Of a DNA stretch of 64,000 nt, positions 36,470 through 47,609 are shown in pieces. A program made the translations under genes and the position numbers. Under the pieces are notes generated by a model that saw only the letters and a list, made by a program, of their open reading frames with translations, was not told the origin of the DNA and did not search any database. Origin of the DNA: Nitrospira sp. (GTDB lineage Bacteria > Nitrospirota > Nitrospiria > Nitrospirales > Nitrospiraceae). The stretch covers positions 1-64,000 of the forward strand of contig JAEURX010000014.1 of NCBI GenBank assembly GCA_016788885.1. The letters run 5' to 3'. Every line of letters starts with the position of its first letter. Within the stretch, counting starts at the first letter, position 1.

Positions 36470-37630
36470 TTACCGCGTCAAGGCGTGGACCAGGGACTCG
36501 GCCTTTTCACGAGCCCAACGATCAGCTTCGAGAGCATCATCCAAGCCCGCGATGGGTCGCGGCGTGTGAGCGTCCATTGTACTCCGAATAATGTCCGGAA
36601 TATCCAGAAAACGGATTCCGCTCTGGAGGAAGGCCTCGACGGCCACCTCGTTGGCGGCATTCATCGTGGCCGGCATGGTGCCACCGATTCGTAAGGCGTC
36701 ATAGCCGAGCTGTAAACAGGGAAATCGATCATGATCCGGCTTGAAAAACGTCAACGTGGCGATCTCGGTCAGGTCCAGGGATGGAAGGTCCAGCGGCATC
36801 CGCTCGGGATACCGCATGGCATAGGAGATCGGTGTCCTCATGTCCGGGAGCCCCAGCTGGGCGATCACCGACCGGTCTCTGTATTCTACCAGAGAATGGA
36901 TGATGCTCTCGCGGTGGACCAGCACTTCGATCTGCGTCTCCGGAATATCGAAGAGCCACCGGGCTTCGATGACCTCCAACCCCTTGTTCATCAAGGTGGC
37001 CGAGTCGATGGTGATCTTGGCGCCCATTTTCCAGTTCGGATGTTGCAAGGCGCGCTCGGGTCCCACATCCTGGAGTTGCTCGCGAGAGAAGTTCCAGAGC
37101 GGCCCGCCCGAGGCGGTCAGGATCACGCGTTTCACGTCTTCCCGGCGATGGCCTTCAAGCGATTGAAAGATGGCGCTGTGCTCACTGTCGATGGGGAAGA
37201 TGCGGACGTGGTGTTTCTTGGCCTCCGCTTGCATCAGGGCTCCGGCCATGACCATCGGTTCTTTATTGGCGAGTGCGATCTGTTTGCCGGCTCTGATCGC
37301 CGCCAACGTGGGGACAAGGCCTGCTCCGCCGACGATGGCGGAAATCACCAGTTCAGCGTCCGGCGATTGCGCCACCTGTGCCACCCCTTCCTGGCCGGCG
37401 AAGATCTTGACGGGGAGGTCGGCGCAGCGCTGTCGCAGTTTTTCTGCGGCGGCTTCGTTGGCTAGGGCGGCGAAGGCCGGGCGGAACCGGCGAATTTGTG
37501 CTTCGAGTTTGTCGTCGTTCGAGCCGGCGGTGAGGCCGATGACGCGAAACTCCTGCGGAAACCGATCCACAATATCGAGGGTGTTCGTGCCGATTGAGCC
37601 GGTCGAACCCAGAATGACAATGTTCTTCAT
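36470..37630 (-). CDS. dxr: 1-deoxy-D-xylulose 5-phosphate reductoisomerase
   Basis: A 386-aa NADPH-dependent enzyme forming MEP in the non-mevalonate isoprenoid pathway. It starts with the dinucleotide-binding pattern GSTGSIGTNTLDIV and has ALANKEPMVMAG, the catalytic-loop SGGPL, and MGAKITIDSATLMNKGLEVIEARWLF, which is diagnostic. The length is normal. It supplies isoprenoids for UppS in the same operon and for the hopanoid genes at 43.7-45.9 kb. Confidence 0.97.
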   Translation of the reverse strand: MKNIVILGSTGSIGTNTLDIVDRFPQEFRVIGLTAGSNDDKLEAQIRRFRPAFAALANEAAAEKLRQRCADLPVKIFAGQEGVAQVAQSPDAELVISAIVGGAGLVPTLAAIRAGKQIALANKEPMVMAGALMQAEAKKHHVRIFPIDSEHSAIFQSLEGHRREDVKRVILTASGGPLWNFSREQLQDVGPERALQHPNWKMGAKITIDSATLMNKGLEVIEARWLFDIPETQIEVLVHRESIIHSLVEYRDRSVIAQLGLPDMRTPISYAMRYPERMPLDLPSLDLTEIATLTFFKPDHDRFPCLQLGYDALRIGGTMPATMNAANEVAVEAFLQSGIRFLDIPDIIRSTMDAHTPRPIAGLDDALEADRWAREKAESLVHALTR

Positions 37631-37662
37631 GGCATGCTCCAGAGCAGGCGGACAATCATGCG

Positions 37663-38511
37663 TTACACGTTGGCGACGATCGCGACATAGTAGTAGAACG
37701 CCGGTCCCGTGAACAAGAGGCTATCGAGTCGATCCAGCATCCCGCCATGGCCGGGAATGAGCGCCCCGGAGTCTTTAAACCCCGCATGGCGTTTCATGGC
37801 CGATTCTGCGAGGTCGCCGATGAGGCCGGCAATCGTGAGGAGCAGACCGAGTGCGAGGCAGTCGACGAGTGAGAAGCGCGGAAGAAACCAGGCTCGTGCG
37901 ACGACGGCTGCCAGGCAGGCGAGGACAATCCCTCCGGCCAATCCTTCATACGTTTTCTTGGGACTCACGATCGGTGCGAGCGCATGTCGCCCCAGCGACT
38001 TTCCCGCGATGTAGGCCCCGGTGTCTCCGGCCCAGGTGACCAGCACCACAAAAAAGATCAACATGGTTCCATCAGGCTGGGCTCTCGTCAGAAGGAGATA
38101 ACCGAGCGACAGGCCGACGTATAAGACGCCCATGATCAGCACCATGCCGTCAAGAAGCGAATCTTTCAAAGGCTTGCCGGAGAACAGCGGCATACACAAG
38201 GCGGATGACAATGTCCCCGCTAGGACGGTGCGTTCGCTGAGCAGGCCCGGCCACTGCGTGCTGCCGAGGAACAGGCCGGTGAAGGCGACGCCGGCCCATC
38301 CCCACCAGGGCCAGGACGCGGGGCCGACATGCAGGCGATAAAATTCGCCTACTGCGAACATCCCCGAGATGACGACCAGCACGAAAAAAGCTACCGGTCC
38401 CAGGTCGCGCACGAGAAAAAAGAAAATCGGAACAAACACGACGGCCGCGAGGACGCGGCGAATCGTTTCCGACGAGGAACGGGGGCGAGCATGGTCCAGG
38501 GGGGGCGGCAT
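37663..38511 (-). CDS. cdsA: Phosphatidate cytidylyltransferase
   Basis: A 282-aa inner-membrane enzyme making CDP-diacylglycerol from phosphatidic acid and CTP, the branch point of phospholipid synthesis. It has about eight hydrophobic helices and the C-terminal CdsA signature around SPKKTYEGLAGG and LIGDLAESAMKRHAGFKDSG. The start at 38511 has GAGGAG two to three bases upstream; 34 extra in-frame codons upstream overlap uppS closely and are unlikely. It lies 43 bases after uppS and 32 before dxr. Confidence 0.95.
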   Translation of the reverse strand: MPPPLDHARPRSSSETIRRVLAAVVFVPIFFFLVRDLGPVAFFVLVVISGMFAVGEFYRLHVGPASWPWWGWAGVAFTGLFLGSTQWPGLLSERTVLAGTLSSALCMPLFSGKPLKDSLLDGMVLIMGVLYVGLSLGYLLLTRAQPDGTMLIFFVVLVTWAGDTGAYIAGKSLGRHALAPIVSPKKTYEGLAGGIVLACLAAVVARAWFLPRFSLVDCLALGLLLTIAGLIGDLAESAMKRHAGFKDSGALIPGHGGMLDRLDSLLFTGPAFYYYVAIVANV

Positions 38512-38554
38512 CGTCTCCTCGCACTGGCATGCTCCCGGTTTCACCACGAAGAGA

Positions 38555-39340
38555 CTAGGAGGAAACGCTGCTGAACACTCGACCGAAACGGCGCTCGCGC
38601 CGCTGGTATTCAATCAGCGCGACCAACGTTTCGCGTCGACGGAAATCCGGCCAGAGAGTCGGGGTGAAGTAGAGTTCCGTATAGGCCAGTTGCCATAACA
38701 GAAAGTTGCTGATTCGAGTTTCGCCGCTGGTGCGAATCAAGAGGTCTGGGTCTGGAAGATCGTGTGTATAGAGCGCCTGTTGTAGGACCCCTTCGTCGAT
38801 CTGATCGATCGTGAGCCGACCTGCGTGCACGGCCTGCGCAAGATCCTTGGCTGCATCAACGAGTTCCGCACGGCCGCCGTAACTGAGGGCCACGTTGAGG
38901 ATGAGTTTGTCGAGATGGGCGGTTTCCTGTTCGGTGGTGCGGACCCACTGCAGCGCCGACGCGGGAAGTGCCGTCACACGGCCGATCGTCTGGAAGCGTA
39001 CGCCCTTCTCGACCAGGCTCGATCGCTCGGTCGAAAGATAATGTTCCAGCAATCCCATGAGCGCCGTGATTTCCTGGGCCGGCCGGTTCCAGTTTTCCTG
39101 TGAAAACGCATAGATCGTCAGGACTTTGATGCCCAATTCCAGGGAGAGTGAAATGAGCTCCCGAACGGACTTGATCCCTTCCTGATGACCGGCGATGCGT
39201 GGAAGCCCTCGCAGCTCCGCCCATCGGCCGTTGCCATCCATGATCACGGCAAGATGTTTGGGCAGCAAGTCAGGGTCGAGTTGCGAGAGCAGGTCGGCGT
39301 CTGGTGGTGGCTCAATTTCGCGGGATCGAGGGTCAGTCAT
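38555..39340 (-). CDS. uppS: Undecaprenyl (polyprenyl) diphosphate synthase
   Basis: A 261-aa cis-prenyltransferase producing the C55 lipid carrier for peptidoglycan and surface glycans. The active-site MDGNGRWAELRGLPRIAGH block is near residue 35, TIYAFSQENWNRP follows, and the C-terminal PDLLIRTSGETRISNFLLWQ block is diagnostic. Start 39340 (Met-Thr-Asp) is chosen over 39376; neither has a clear SD. It is the first gene of the operon and is divergent from tldD. Confidence 0.95.
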   Translation of the reverse strand: MTDPRSREIEPPPDADLLSQLDPDLLPKHLAVIMDGNGRWAELRGLPRIAGHQEGIKSVRELISLSLELGIKVLTIYAFSQENWNRPAQEITALMGLLEHYLSTERSSLVEKGVRFQTIGRVTALPASALQWVRTTEQETAHLDKLILNVALSYGGRAELVDAAKDLAQAVHAGRLTIDQIDEGVLQQALYTHDLPDPDLLIRTSGETRISNFLLWQLAYTELYFTPTLWPDFRRRETLVALIEYQRRERRFGRVFSSVSS

Positions 39341-39476
39341 GGAGCGGCGTGGGCACCTGTTTCGTATGTGATGCAAGCCCTGGAGTCAGTAATTCGAGTC
39401 TAGCGGTGGGGTCCTGGAAAGTCAAACGGAATTTCCCAATTTCGCTGTATTTGCAGATGGTTCGAACGTGCTCGCA

Positions 39477-39506
39477 TTGCACCGCCGGAAATGAGTGCGT
39501 TATACT
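39477..39506 (+). promoter_or_regulatory. Candidate promoter of tldD-tldE
   Basis: TATACT (39501-39506) matches the -10 consensus at five of six positions, with a weak TTGCAC (39477-39482) 18 bases upstream. Transcription would start near 39513. The ATG at 39495 would then be untranscribed, which supports the start at 39534. Confidence 0.4.
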
Positions 39507-39533
39507 CACGCACCGCACGAGAGGAGAATGTTC

Positions 39534-40966
<1,433 letters not shown>

Positions 40967-40970
<4 letters not shown>

Positions 40971-42331
40971 CCATGACACGTGAGATCGGAGCGCAAGACT
41001 ATACGAACGTCGCCCAGGATCTGTTGGCACGAGCGGCGAAGCATGGGGCGACGGCAGCGGACGTGATGGTCGCCGACGGGGAGACCCTCTCGGTGCAAGT
41101 CCGCATGGGGGCGGTCGATCGCCTCACAAAAGCCCGAGAGAAGCGGTTGGGGTTACGGGTCTTCTTCGGCCACCGTTCCGCGAGTGCCTCGACCTCCGAT
41201 TTTTCTCACGATTCGCTGGATCGGTTCGTGGGAGAAACCTGTGCCCTGGCCCAGGCTGTGGTCGAGGACCCGGTGTCAGGATTGCCCGAGCCGGGGCACT
41301 ATGCCACCGAATTGCCGGACCTGAACATCTACGACGCCACGAAACTGCAGACCGATCAGCAAATCGATCTCGCACTCCGCGCCGAACGCGCGGCGTTTGC
41401 GGCCGATTCCCGTATTACCAACTCGGAAGGAGGCGATTGCGATTCCTCATCCGGGCGGATCATCCTTGCGAATAGTCATGGGTTTCTCGGGCAGTATGCC
41501 AACAGTAGCTTTTCGTTGTCGGTGTCGCCCATTGCGTCCGATGCGGCGGGTATGCAGCGCGACTATTGGTACGGCGTCAATCGCACCTTCTCGAAGTTGG
41601 AGAGCCCGGAAGCCATCGGACAGGAAGCGACGAGGCGGACGGTCCGCAAGCTGGGAGCGCGTAAGGTCCCGACGGGCCGGGTGCCGGTGATCTTCGATCC
41701 CGAGGTTGCGGGGAGCCTGCTCAGTCATCTCTGTAGCGCCCTGTCGGGCTATGCGTTGTATAAAGGCGCCTCTTTTCTCATCGGACAACGTGGCCAGCAG
41801 ATCGCTCCCGAGTTTGTGACGATCTATGATGATGGCCGGATGCCGGGAGGGCTTGGGACACGCCCCTTCGACGGTGAAGGACTGCCGACGCGGAAACAAG
41901 CGATCGTGGAACGCGGACGCTTGGCCAGTTATCTGCTGGATACCTACTCGGGGAAGAAGTTGGGGTTGCCTTCCACGGGAAACGCGTCACGAAGCATCGG
42001 CGAAAGTCCCTCCGCCGGGCCGACCAATTTCTATATGGTGCCGGGGACCACTGCTCCGGCGGAGATCCTGGCCTCAGTCAAGCAGGGACTCTATGTCACG
42101 GATCTGATCGGGTTCGGTATCAATATGGTGACCGGAGACTACTCCCGTGGCGCGAGCGGGTTTTGGATTGAGAATGGGGAGTTGGCCTATCCGGTTGAAG
42201 AGATCACGATCGCCGGCAATCTGAAGCAGATGTATGCGACGATCGAGACCATCGGATCGGATCTGGTGTTTCGTGGACGGATCGCCAGCCCGACGGTGAA
42301 GATTGCAGAAATGATGGTCGCGGGAAACTAA
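40967..42331 (+). CDS. tldE: Metalloprotease-related protein TldE/PmbA
   Basis: A 454-aa partner of TldD. It shares the TldD fold but lacks the HExxxH zinc motif, as expected for the non-catalytic subunit. The GLPTRKQAIVERGRLASYLLDTY and NFYMVPG segments are family landmarks. The ATG at 40967 overlaps the tldD stop (ATGA); another in-frame ATG lies two codons on. Equal expression through coupling fits the heterodimer. Confidence 0.95.
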
Positions 42332-42429
42332 CGTGGTTGGAAGGCCGGTGATGCGGTGGTCGGGGCAGTGCCCATCGGCCTCCATATCCGGAACATGGCA
42401 AGCATCACAAGAGAGTAAGGAAACACATT

Positions 42430-42885
42430 ATGGCGCTGGATGCCGAATTCGGAAAAATCATGTTGCAGTTGATCACTTCCCGCTACGAGGATCGGCATTG
42501 GCGAAAGAGAATCGAGAAGACGCTTAGTTTGCCGCAGAGCGGCGTCGGCGATGAACGGCAGCAGCAGATGTTTCTGTATTTGAAGTTGAATTTGAAGGCC
42601 TACAAGTCCAGGCGTGCGGATCCCGACTCCTGGATTCTTGGTGGGTACGCCACGAAGGAAGTCATCGATCGCGCCAAGTTTCAGCCGCATCTCGTCGGCC
42701 AAGGGATCACGGCCGAGGAGGTGGCGTTTCTCGGGACCGATCCAGGTCCGGAGATCGACGAAGCCTGGTGGGAAGAGATGCTGGTGCAGTGGTTCGGCGC
42801 TCCAGAGGACGACGAGCCAGTGGAGCCGGCCGCCGAAGCTCCTGCGTCCGAGGCCGGTGCGGAGAGCAGCCCTGCCCGCAGCTAG
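42430..42885 (+). CDS. Hypothetical protein (151 aa)
   Basis: A soluble acidic protein. The first ~110 residues are helical with many charged and aromatic positions; the last ~35 are Glu/Ala/Pro-rich and probably disordered. No signal peptide, membrane helix or known motif was seen. AAGGA lies eight bases before the ATG. It follows tldE by 98 bases on the same strand, so it could be cotranscribed. I do not recognise its family. Confidence 0.65.
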   Translation: MALDAEFGKIMLQLITSRYEDRHWRKRIEKTLSLPQSGVGDERQQQMFLYLKLNLKAYKSRRADPDSWILGGYATKEVIDRAKFQPHLVGQGITAEEVAFLGTDPGPEIDEAWWEEMLVQWFGAPEDDEPVEPAAEAPASEAGAESSPARS

Positions 42886-42952
42886 CCGAGTCTCACATCT
42901 GCCATCCGCTGTCGCGGCTCAGCCACAGCGGGCGGCATCGGCCTCCCGGCTG

Positions 42953-43621
42953 TCATCCGAACAACTCCATCTGTTGGGCCTCGACGGCCGGTCGCTCGAT
43001 CTCAATCGTGCGGGTTGGGCCTGTTGACGCCTGCGCTTCCGGCTCAGCCGCCTTGCTGTGCCGATCCAAAAACTCCTTCAACTTTTGGAAATCCTCACGC
43101 AAGGGCGGCAGCATGGCTGCCTGGTGCAAGGCTGCGGCCGGATGGAGGAGCGGGAAGAGCGCGAATTCTTTGAGGTAGAACACTTGCCCCCGCACTCGGG
43201 TAATGCCGACTTTGCGTTCCAAGAGCGTCTGTGTGGCCCAGTTGCCGAGGGAGCAGACAATTTTCGGGCGGATCAGGGCAATCTGTTTCAGGAGAAATGG
43301 CTTGCAGGTGTCGACTTCTTGAGGTTCGGGATCACGATTGTTGGGTGGGCGACACTTGATCACATTGGCGATGTAGATGTCCCCCCGAGACAAGCCCGCC
43401 GATTGGAGCAACTCATTGAGTAATTGGCCGGCCGCACCGACAAACGGCTCTCCTTTCTGGTCTTCGTGATATCCCGGCGCTTCTCCGACAAACATCACCG
43501 ACGCTTGTGGGTTGCCCACGCCGAAGACGACCTGGCGCCGTCCGAGTTTGGCGAGAGGGCACCGCTGGCAATCGTGCAGTGATTCCGCAAGTTCTTTGAG
43601 TGCGATCTGAGGTGAGGACAT
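42953..43621 (-). CDS. Uracil-DNA glycosylase, family 4 (iron-sulphur type)
   Basis: A 222-aa uracil-removing repair enzyme. Four cysteines at 18, 21, 90 and 106 match the 4Fe-4S ligands of family 4. The active-site motif GEAPGYHED is at 46-54, and the late HPAAALH motif is present. It is distinct from the family 1 Ung at 465-1211, so the window encodes two independent uracil glycosylases. The last ~35 residues are an extra polar tail. Confidence 0.93.
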   Translation of the reverse strand: MSSPQIALKELAESLHDCQRCPLAKLGRRQVVFGVGNPQASVMFVGEAPGYHEDQKGEPFVGAAGQLLNELLQSAGLSRGDIYIANVIKCRPPNNRDPEPQEVDTCKPFLLKQIALIRPKIVCSLGNWATQTLLERKVGITRVRGQVFYLKEFALFPLLHPAAALHQAAMLPPLREDFQKLKEFLDRHSKAAEPEAQASTGPTRTIEIERPAVEAQQMELFG

Positions 43622-43704
43622 GTATGACGGGTCCGAGTGGAGAGCCGAATCTTAGTCGCGGTCACCGACCTTGTCAATCTGGAGATCGAAGGAACAGGCG
43701 ACGC

Positions 43705-45030
43705 TTAGGGCTGTGCACGTTGTTGCAGGGCAGTCAATGACGTGGCGCAACGCCGGCCGCTGAGAATGGCGGACTCAAGATTGGCCGGCCATCCCGTATC
43801 GGTCCATGCGCCGGCGACGAACAAATTGGTGAATGGGCTCGTGGAGAGCGGCCGAAAGTGTTGTGCGCCCGGCCTGGCCGCCAGCATGGCCGACGGCAGT
43901 CGGAGGATCTCGGCATCCAGGACATGAGGAGCCGATGTCTGTGTCGGGAAGGTTGCCGCCACATCGTCCAGGGCGAGCCGGATCAGATCGTCTTGGGCGT
44001 GGGGGAGGAGACCAGGCTCTCCCACGGCCGTGGCCCAGATCACCGAGGCGTGATTGTGTCGGGACTCGTCGGCATGCCGGATCATCCAATGGAAGGTCTT
44101 CCCTTCCAGCAGGATCAACTGTGTCTGATCGGCCGGCCGGTCGAGATGGAGCCGAACGACGAGCATCGATGAATCGCAGAGACGGCTCAATTGCTGGAAA
44201 TAGGCGAAGTGGGTCACCACCCGTTCCGGCAGGAGCGAGGTCAGCCGGTGGTGTGGAAGTGCGGCGATATACCAGTCGGCAGTGAGCCTGCTGCGGTCCG
44301 TTAATTCGACGCTGGTCATACGATGTTGTGCAAAATGCAGTTGGCTGACGGTCGCAGGCTTCCGGAATTGCACCCCCAGTTGGTCGAGGCGCGCCTTCAG
44401 CGGTGCGAGTAGGAAGGTGTCGACCCCATGCGGCGGGATAATCAACTTGGTCGCGCGGGCGCCGGTCAGGAAACACCGCCGCAGGGTGCGCATGAACAGG
44501 CCTGCAGACACCAGCGGCAGGGCGGCTCCCAACAGCAGTCTGGCCAGGCTGTTCCAGACGCCGTGGCGCGCGTGTTCCGATTGGCCGATGCTGGTGAGCC
44601 ATTCGTCGGCGGCTCGTGTATCGAGGTCATTCGGCAAGGGAGGATCCTGTTCCCAGGTCCGTTCGAGAAACGAGAGCAGATGCCAACGATCACGCATGGA
44701 GAGACCTTGGAACAGCGTCGTGCCGAGCAGGGTATTGAGGGGGGAGGGAAGAGGAAGGTGGAGGAACTGGACGCGGGCGCCGTCGGCCTGGAGAAACTCG
44801 AGCCGAGTGTGTCGACGTTGTCGCGTGGCAGATTCATGTCCCAGGTCGCTCAGCAGCGACCAGGTGGCGCTGTGGGCTTCGAGGAGTATCGGCGGCGGCC
44901 CATGACGGAGAAGGCCTCCGACCTGGTCGGCCTGTTCAAGTACGGTGACGGAGTAGCCGTCGGTCGCAAGGTGCAGGGCTGCGGTGAGGCCGGCAAGTCC
45001 CCCGCCGAGAATGAGCACCTGACCGGTCAT
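43705..45030 (-). CDS. hpnE: Hydroxysqualene dehydroxylase HpnE
   Basis: A 441-aa FAD-dependent amine-oxidase-fold enzyme. In the HpnCDE route it converts hydroxysqualene to squalene, the precursor of hopanoids. The N-terminal FAD-binding pattern LGGGLAGLTAALHLATDGYSV is followed by the family's substrate domain, and the C-terminal FVAGAWTDTGWPANLESAILSGR motif closes the FAD site. It overlaps hpnD by four bases. A squalene-hopene cyclase is not in the window. Confidence 0.93.
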   Translation of the reverse strand: MTGQVLILGGGLAGLTAALHLATDGYSVTVLEQADQVGGLLRHGPPPILLEAHSATWSLLSDLGHESATRQRRHTRLEFLQADGARVQFLHLPLPSPLNTLLGTTLFQGLSMRDRWHLLSFLERTWEQDPPLPNDLDTRAADEWLTSIGQSEHARHGVWNSLARLLLGAALPLVSAGLFMRTLRRCFLTGARATKLIIPPHGVDTFLLAPLKARLDQLGVQFRKPATVSQLHFAQHRMTSVELTDRSRLTADWYIAALPHHRLTSLLPERVVTHFAYFQQLSRLCDSSMLVVRLHLDRPADQTQLILLEGKTFHWMIRHADESRHNHASVIWATAVGEPGLLPHAQDDLIRLALDDVAATFPTQTSAPHVLDAEILRLPSAMLAARPGAQHFRPLSTSPFTNLFVAGAWTDTGWPANLESAILSGRRCATSLTALQQRAQP

Positions 45031-45905
45031 GGAGCGGACGCAGGCAAGCGTGAGCGTAACCAGACGCCGGCCGCCACCGCCAATCGGTGGCTGGAAGACA
45101 GGCTGACGCGATCTCCCAGGACACGAAATCCGGACTCCTCGATGCGCTGCAGAATTCGGCTATACACGCCGCGCATGATCTCGGCGACGGTGAGGGCTCG
45201 ACGTTCCTCTCGCGGCAGTGAGTCGAGGGCCCGGGCGGCCTTGGCATAGAAATCCTTCGCCCGCTCGACTTCGAATTTCATGAGCTCCGTGAATTCAGGT
45301 TGGTATCGCCGGTGAAGCAGGTCTTCTTCACGATAACCGAAACGCGCAAGGTCTTCTTGGGGGAGGTACACACGGCCGCATTCGGCGTCGTTGCCCAGGT
45401 CGCGCAGAATGTTCGTCAATTGAAATGCCATGCCGAGATTGACTGCATAGTCCTGCGCCCTGGGCGAGGTCGTGCCGAAGACATGAAGGCAGATCAATCC
45501 CACCACGGAGGCGACGCGGTAACAATAGAGTGACAGCTGGTCGAAGGTGGCGTAGCGCTTGGTGGTGAGATCCATCTCGACGCCTTTGATGAGTTCCTCA
45601 AAGTACGCCTGGGGAATGGAGAGTGCACGGACGTGTTGCGCCAGGCTGATGGTGACGGGAAAAGTCGGCGTGCCGCTATAGGTTGCGGCCAGTTCTTGCC
45701 GCCAACGCGCCAATTCCTCCTGGGGATGGCTGCCGGGCGGCGGTTCATCGACGGCGTTATCCACCTCCTTGCAGAAGGCGTAGACGGTGTACATGGCGTC
45801 GCGCCGGGCCTTCGGGAGAAACAGAAAGGAATAATAGAAGTTGCTCCCGCTTTTCTTTGTGAGTGTCGTGCAGTAGGTCTGAGCTTGAGTCGGTGTCATC
45901 ATCAT
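45027..45905 (-). CDS. hpnD: Presqualene diphosphate synthase HpnD
   Basis: A 292-aa trans-isoprenyl head-to-head synthase of the squalene/phytoene synthase family, using two farnesyl diphosphates. The two Asp-rich Mg sites are visible: FCKEVDNAVDE near residue 45-55, and NILRDLGNDAECGRVYLP near 165-185. SNFYYSFLFLPKARRDAMY at the N-terminus is typical of HpnD. It is immediately downstream of the cobalamin-binding gene (1-base gap) and overlaps hpnE. HpnC, the third enzyme of the pathway, is not seen here. Confidence 0.92.
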   Translation of the reverse strand: MMMTPTQAQTYCTTLTKKSGSNFYYSFLFLPKARRDAMYTVYAFCKEVDNAVDEPPPGSHPQEELARWRQELAATYSGTPTFPVTISLAQHVRALSIPQAYFEELIKGVEMDLTTKRYATFDQLSLYCYRVASVVGLICLHVFGTTSPRAQDYAVNLGMAFQLTNILRDLGNDAECGRVYLPQEDLARFGYREEDLLHRRYQPEFTELMKFEVERAKDFYAKAARALDSLPREERRALTVAEIMRGVYSRILQRIEESGFRVLGDRVSLSSSHRLAVAAGVWLRSRLPASAP

Positions 45906-45906
45906 G

Positions 45907-46839
45907 TCATCGGGTGGAAGTCTGAGTCATCGCAAGTCGTTCGACGGTGGCCGGAAGCTGATGGCCATAGCAATCCGGGTGAAGGATGGCAGCCAGCTGC
46001 TCGACGCCCTCAACCAGCCTTGGGCCGGGGCGACTGAAGTAGGACAACGCATCGACCAGATAGACCTCGCCTCGTTGCACGGCCGGAAGACTCTTCCAGC
46101 GGGGATGGTTGGTCAACAGGGCCAGTTCGGTCTTGGTGCGTGCGATGGTGAAGCCGCAGGGCATGAGGATGATTACATCCGGCCTACTCGCCGCGAGTGC
46201 GTCCCAATCAATTTTTTGAGAAGGAGTTCCTGCCGCAGCCAGCGCGTCGATCCCCCCCGCGGCTTCCACCATGTCGGGAACCCAATGGCCGGCACAATAG
46301 AGCGGGGAGAGCCATTCGAGGCAAGCCACTCTCACGCGTGGTGATGATGTCGAAACCGTGCTTCGCACCGCATCGAGCCTGCGACGGAGGCCGGCGGCGA
46401 ATTGTTTGCCGGCCTCTTCCCGGTCCATCGCCGCACCCAACGTTTCAATGTCGCGCAGCACATCATTGAGCCGATGAGGACTGAGGGTGACCATGCGCGG
46501 CGGCGGCGTGAGCGCACGCAGCACTCGAGCGACCTGCGTGGGTGTGATGGCGCAGACATCGCAGAGGTCCTGGGTAATGAGCAGATCAGGCTTGGCGGCC
46601 AGGAGGCGTGCTTCGTCCAACTCATAGAGGCCCGTGCCGGCTGACAGCAGCGTCCCGACTTGGGCATCGATCTGAGCGCTTGAATGCGTGTCGGCCGCGA
46701 TTCGACCACGGACCATCACCGGAACGTGCGCGAGGTGTCGGGGGAAATCACATTCGTGGCTGATGCCGACGAGGTGGTGTTCGAGCCCCAGCGCGGCCAC
46801 GACTTCGGTGGCTCCCGGTACGAGCGAACAGATGTTCAT
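45907..46839 (-). CDS. Cobalamin-binding periplasmic-type protein, BtuF-like
   Basis: A 310-aa protein of the BtuF/FhuD substrate-binding fold. It starts MNICSLVPGATEVVAALGL, continues GISHECDFP, and has the domain-joining long helix and a C-terminal lobe ending VEGVEQLAAILHPD. No signal peptide is visible, so it may be cytoplasmic or exported by another route. The start at 46839 overlaps the HAD stop (ATGA). Coupling to hopanoid genes could make sense because hopanoid methylases HpnP and HpnR are B12-dependent radical SAM enzymes, but this link is inference. Confidence 0.82.
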   Translation of the reverse strand: MNICSLVPGATEVVAALGLEHHLVGISHECDFPRHLAHVPVMVRGRIAADTHSSAQIDAQVGTLLSAGTGLYELDEARLLAAKPDLLITQDLCDVCAITPTQVARVLRALTPPPRMVTLSPHRLNDVLRDIETLGAAMDREEAGKQFAAGLRRRLDAVRSTVSTSSPRVRVACLEWLSPLYCAGHWVPDMVEAAGGIDALAAAGTPSQKIDWDALAASRPDVIILMPCGFTIARTKTELALLTNHPRWKSLPAVQRGEVYLVDALSYFSRPGPRLVEGVEQLAAILHPDCYGHQLPATVERLAMTQTSTR

Positions 46840-47543
46840 GAGGAGCCTTGGCCCGGTCCCCAGAGTCGTGTCCTGAGGTCCGAGAGCCGGGTGTCGGCGA
46901 GGGAATGGGTAATGGCATCGGCCTCGCCCAAGTCTTGCACCGTATGGGTATTGGCGACGGCCAGCACCTTCATGCCCGCTGCCCGTGCAGCCCTGATGCC
47001 AGGCAACGAATCTTCGATCACCAGGCAATCCTTCGGGGTTAAGGCCGGCTGCGCCGGCTGCCGATTCAACCCGGCCATGGCATGGAGAAACGGATCAGGC
47101 GCCGGTTTGCCTCGCGTGACGTCTTCGGCGCTGGTGATATGGCAAAACGCCTTGCGCAGCCCGGCTTCCTCCAAAATCATGTCGATTTCGTTCCGTAACG
47201 CTCCGGACGCAATGGCGAGCGGAACGCGCGCGGCTGCGTCATGGATGAGTTCGCGCACGCCGGGAAAGATGGCGAGGTGGTGTTTGATGGCGGCGAGGTA
47301 GGCCTGTGCCTTGCGGTCCATCAACTCGCCCAGGAGTGCGGGGGAGGCCTCACGTCGATGGAATTGCAAGGCGGCCAGGAAACACCCGCGATCATCAAAG
47401 CCGAGATAGTCGGCGTAATACTCCGCTTCGGTCAGGGGGATATCAATGTCGGCCAAGACCCTCTGAAGGGCGGCCAAATGCAGTGGTTCGGTGTCGGCAA
47501 TCACGCCGTCGAAGTCAAAAATAATCGCGCGTAAGTCGTTCAT
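46836..47543 (-). CDS. HAD-superfamily phosphatase/phosphomutase
   Basis: A 235-aa HAD hydrolase of the beta-phosphoglucomutase/CbbY-like group. Motif I FDFDGVIADTEP (nucleophile Asp near residue 9, acid/base Asp two further) lies at the N-terminus. The helical cap, motif II IASGA, and motifs III/IV (KPAPDPFL, then CLVIEDSLPGIRAARAAGM) follow. The start at 47543 is supported by a candidate -10 box upstream that would place the earlier ATG (47633) outside the transcript. It is the first gene of the operon leading to btuF-like, hpnD and hpnE. The substrate is unknown. Confidence 0.87.
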   Translation of the reverse strand: MNDLRAIIFDFDGVIADTEPLHLAALQRVLADIDIPLTEAEYYADYLGFDDRGCFLAALQFHRREASPALLGELMDRKAQAYLAAIKHHLAIFPGVRELIHDAAARVPLAIASGALRNEIDMILEEAGLRKAFCHITSAEDVTRGKPAPDPFLHAMAGLNRQPAQPALTPKDCLVIEDSLPGIRAARAAGMKVLAVANTHTVQDLGEADAITHSLADTRLSDLRTRLWGPGQGSS

Positions 47544-47609
47544 AGGCGGTGCAGATGCATCCTGTTGTGGAGAGCCCCGCAGCTGGAGTGCCGGTGGAGC
47601 GGGCGCGGC

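Noticed and set aside
36731-37465. 244-codon plus-strand frame opposite dxr
   Set aside because: It is fully inside dxr, with no SD and composition typical of antisense reading.
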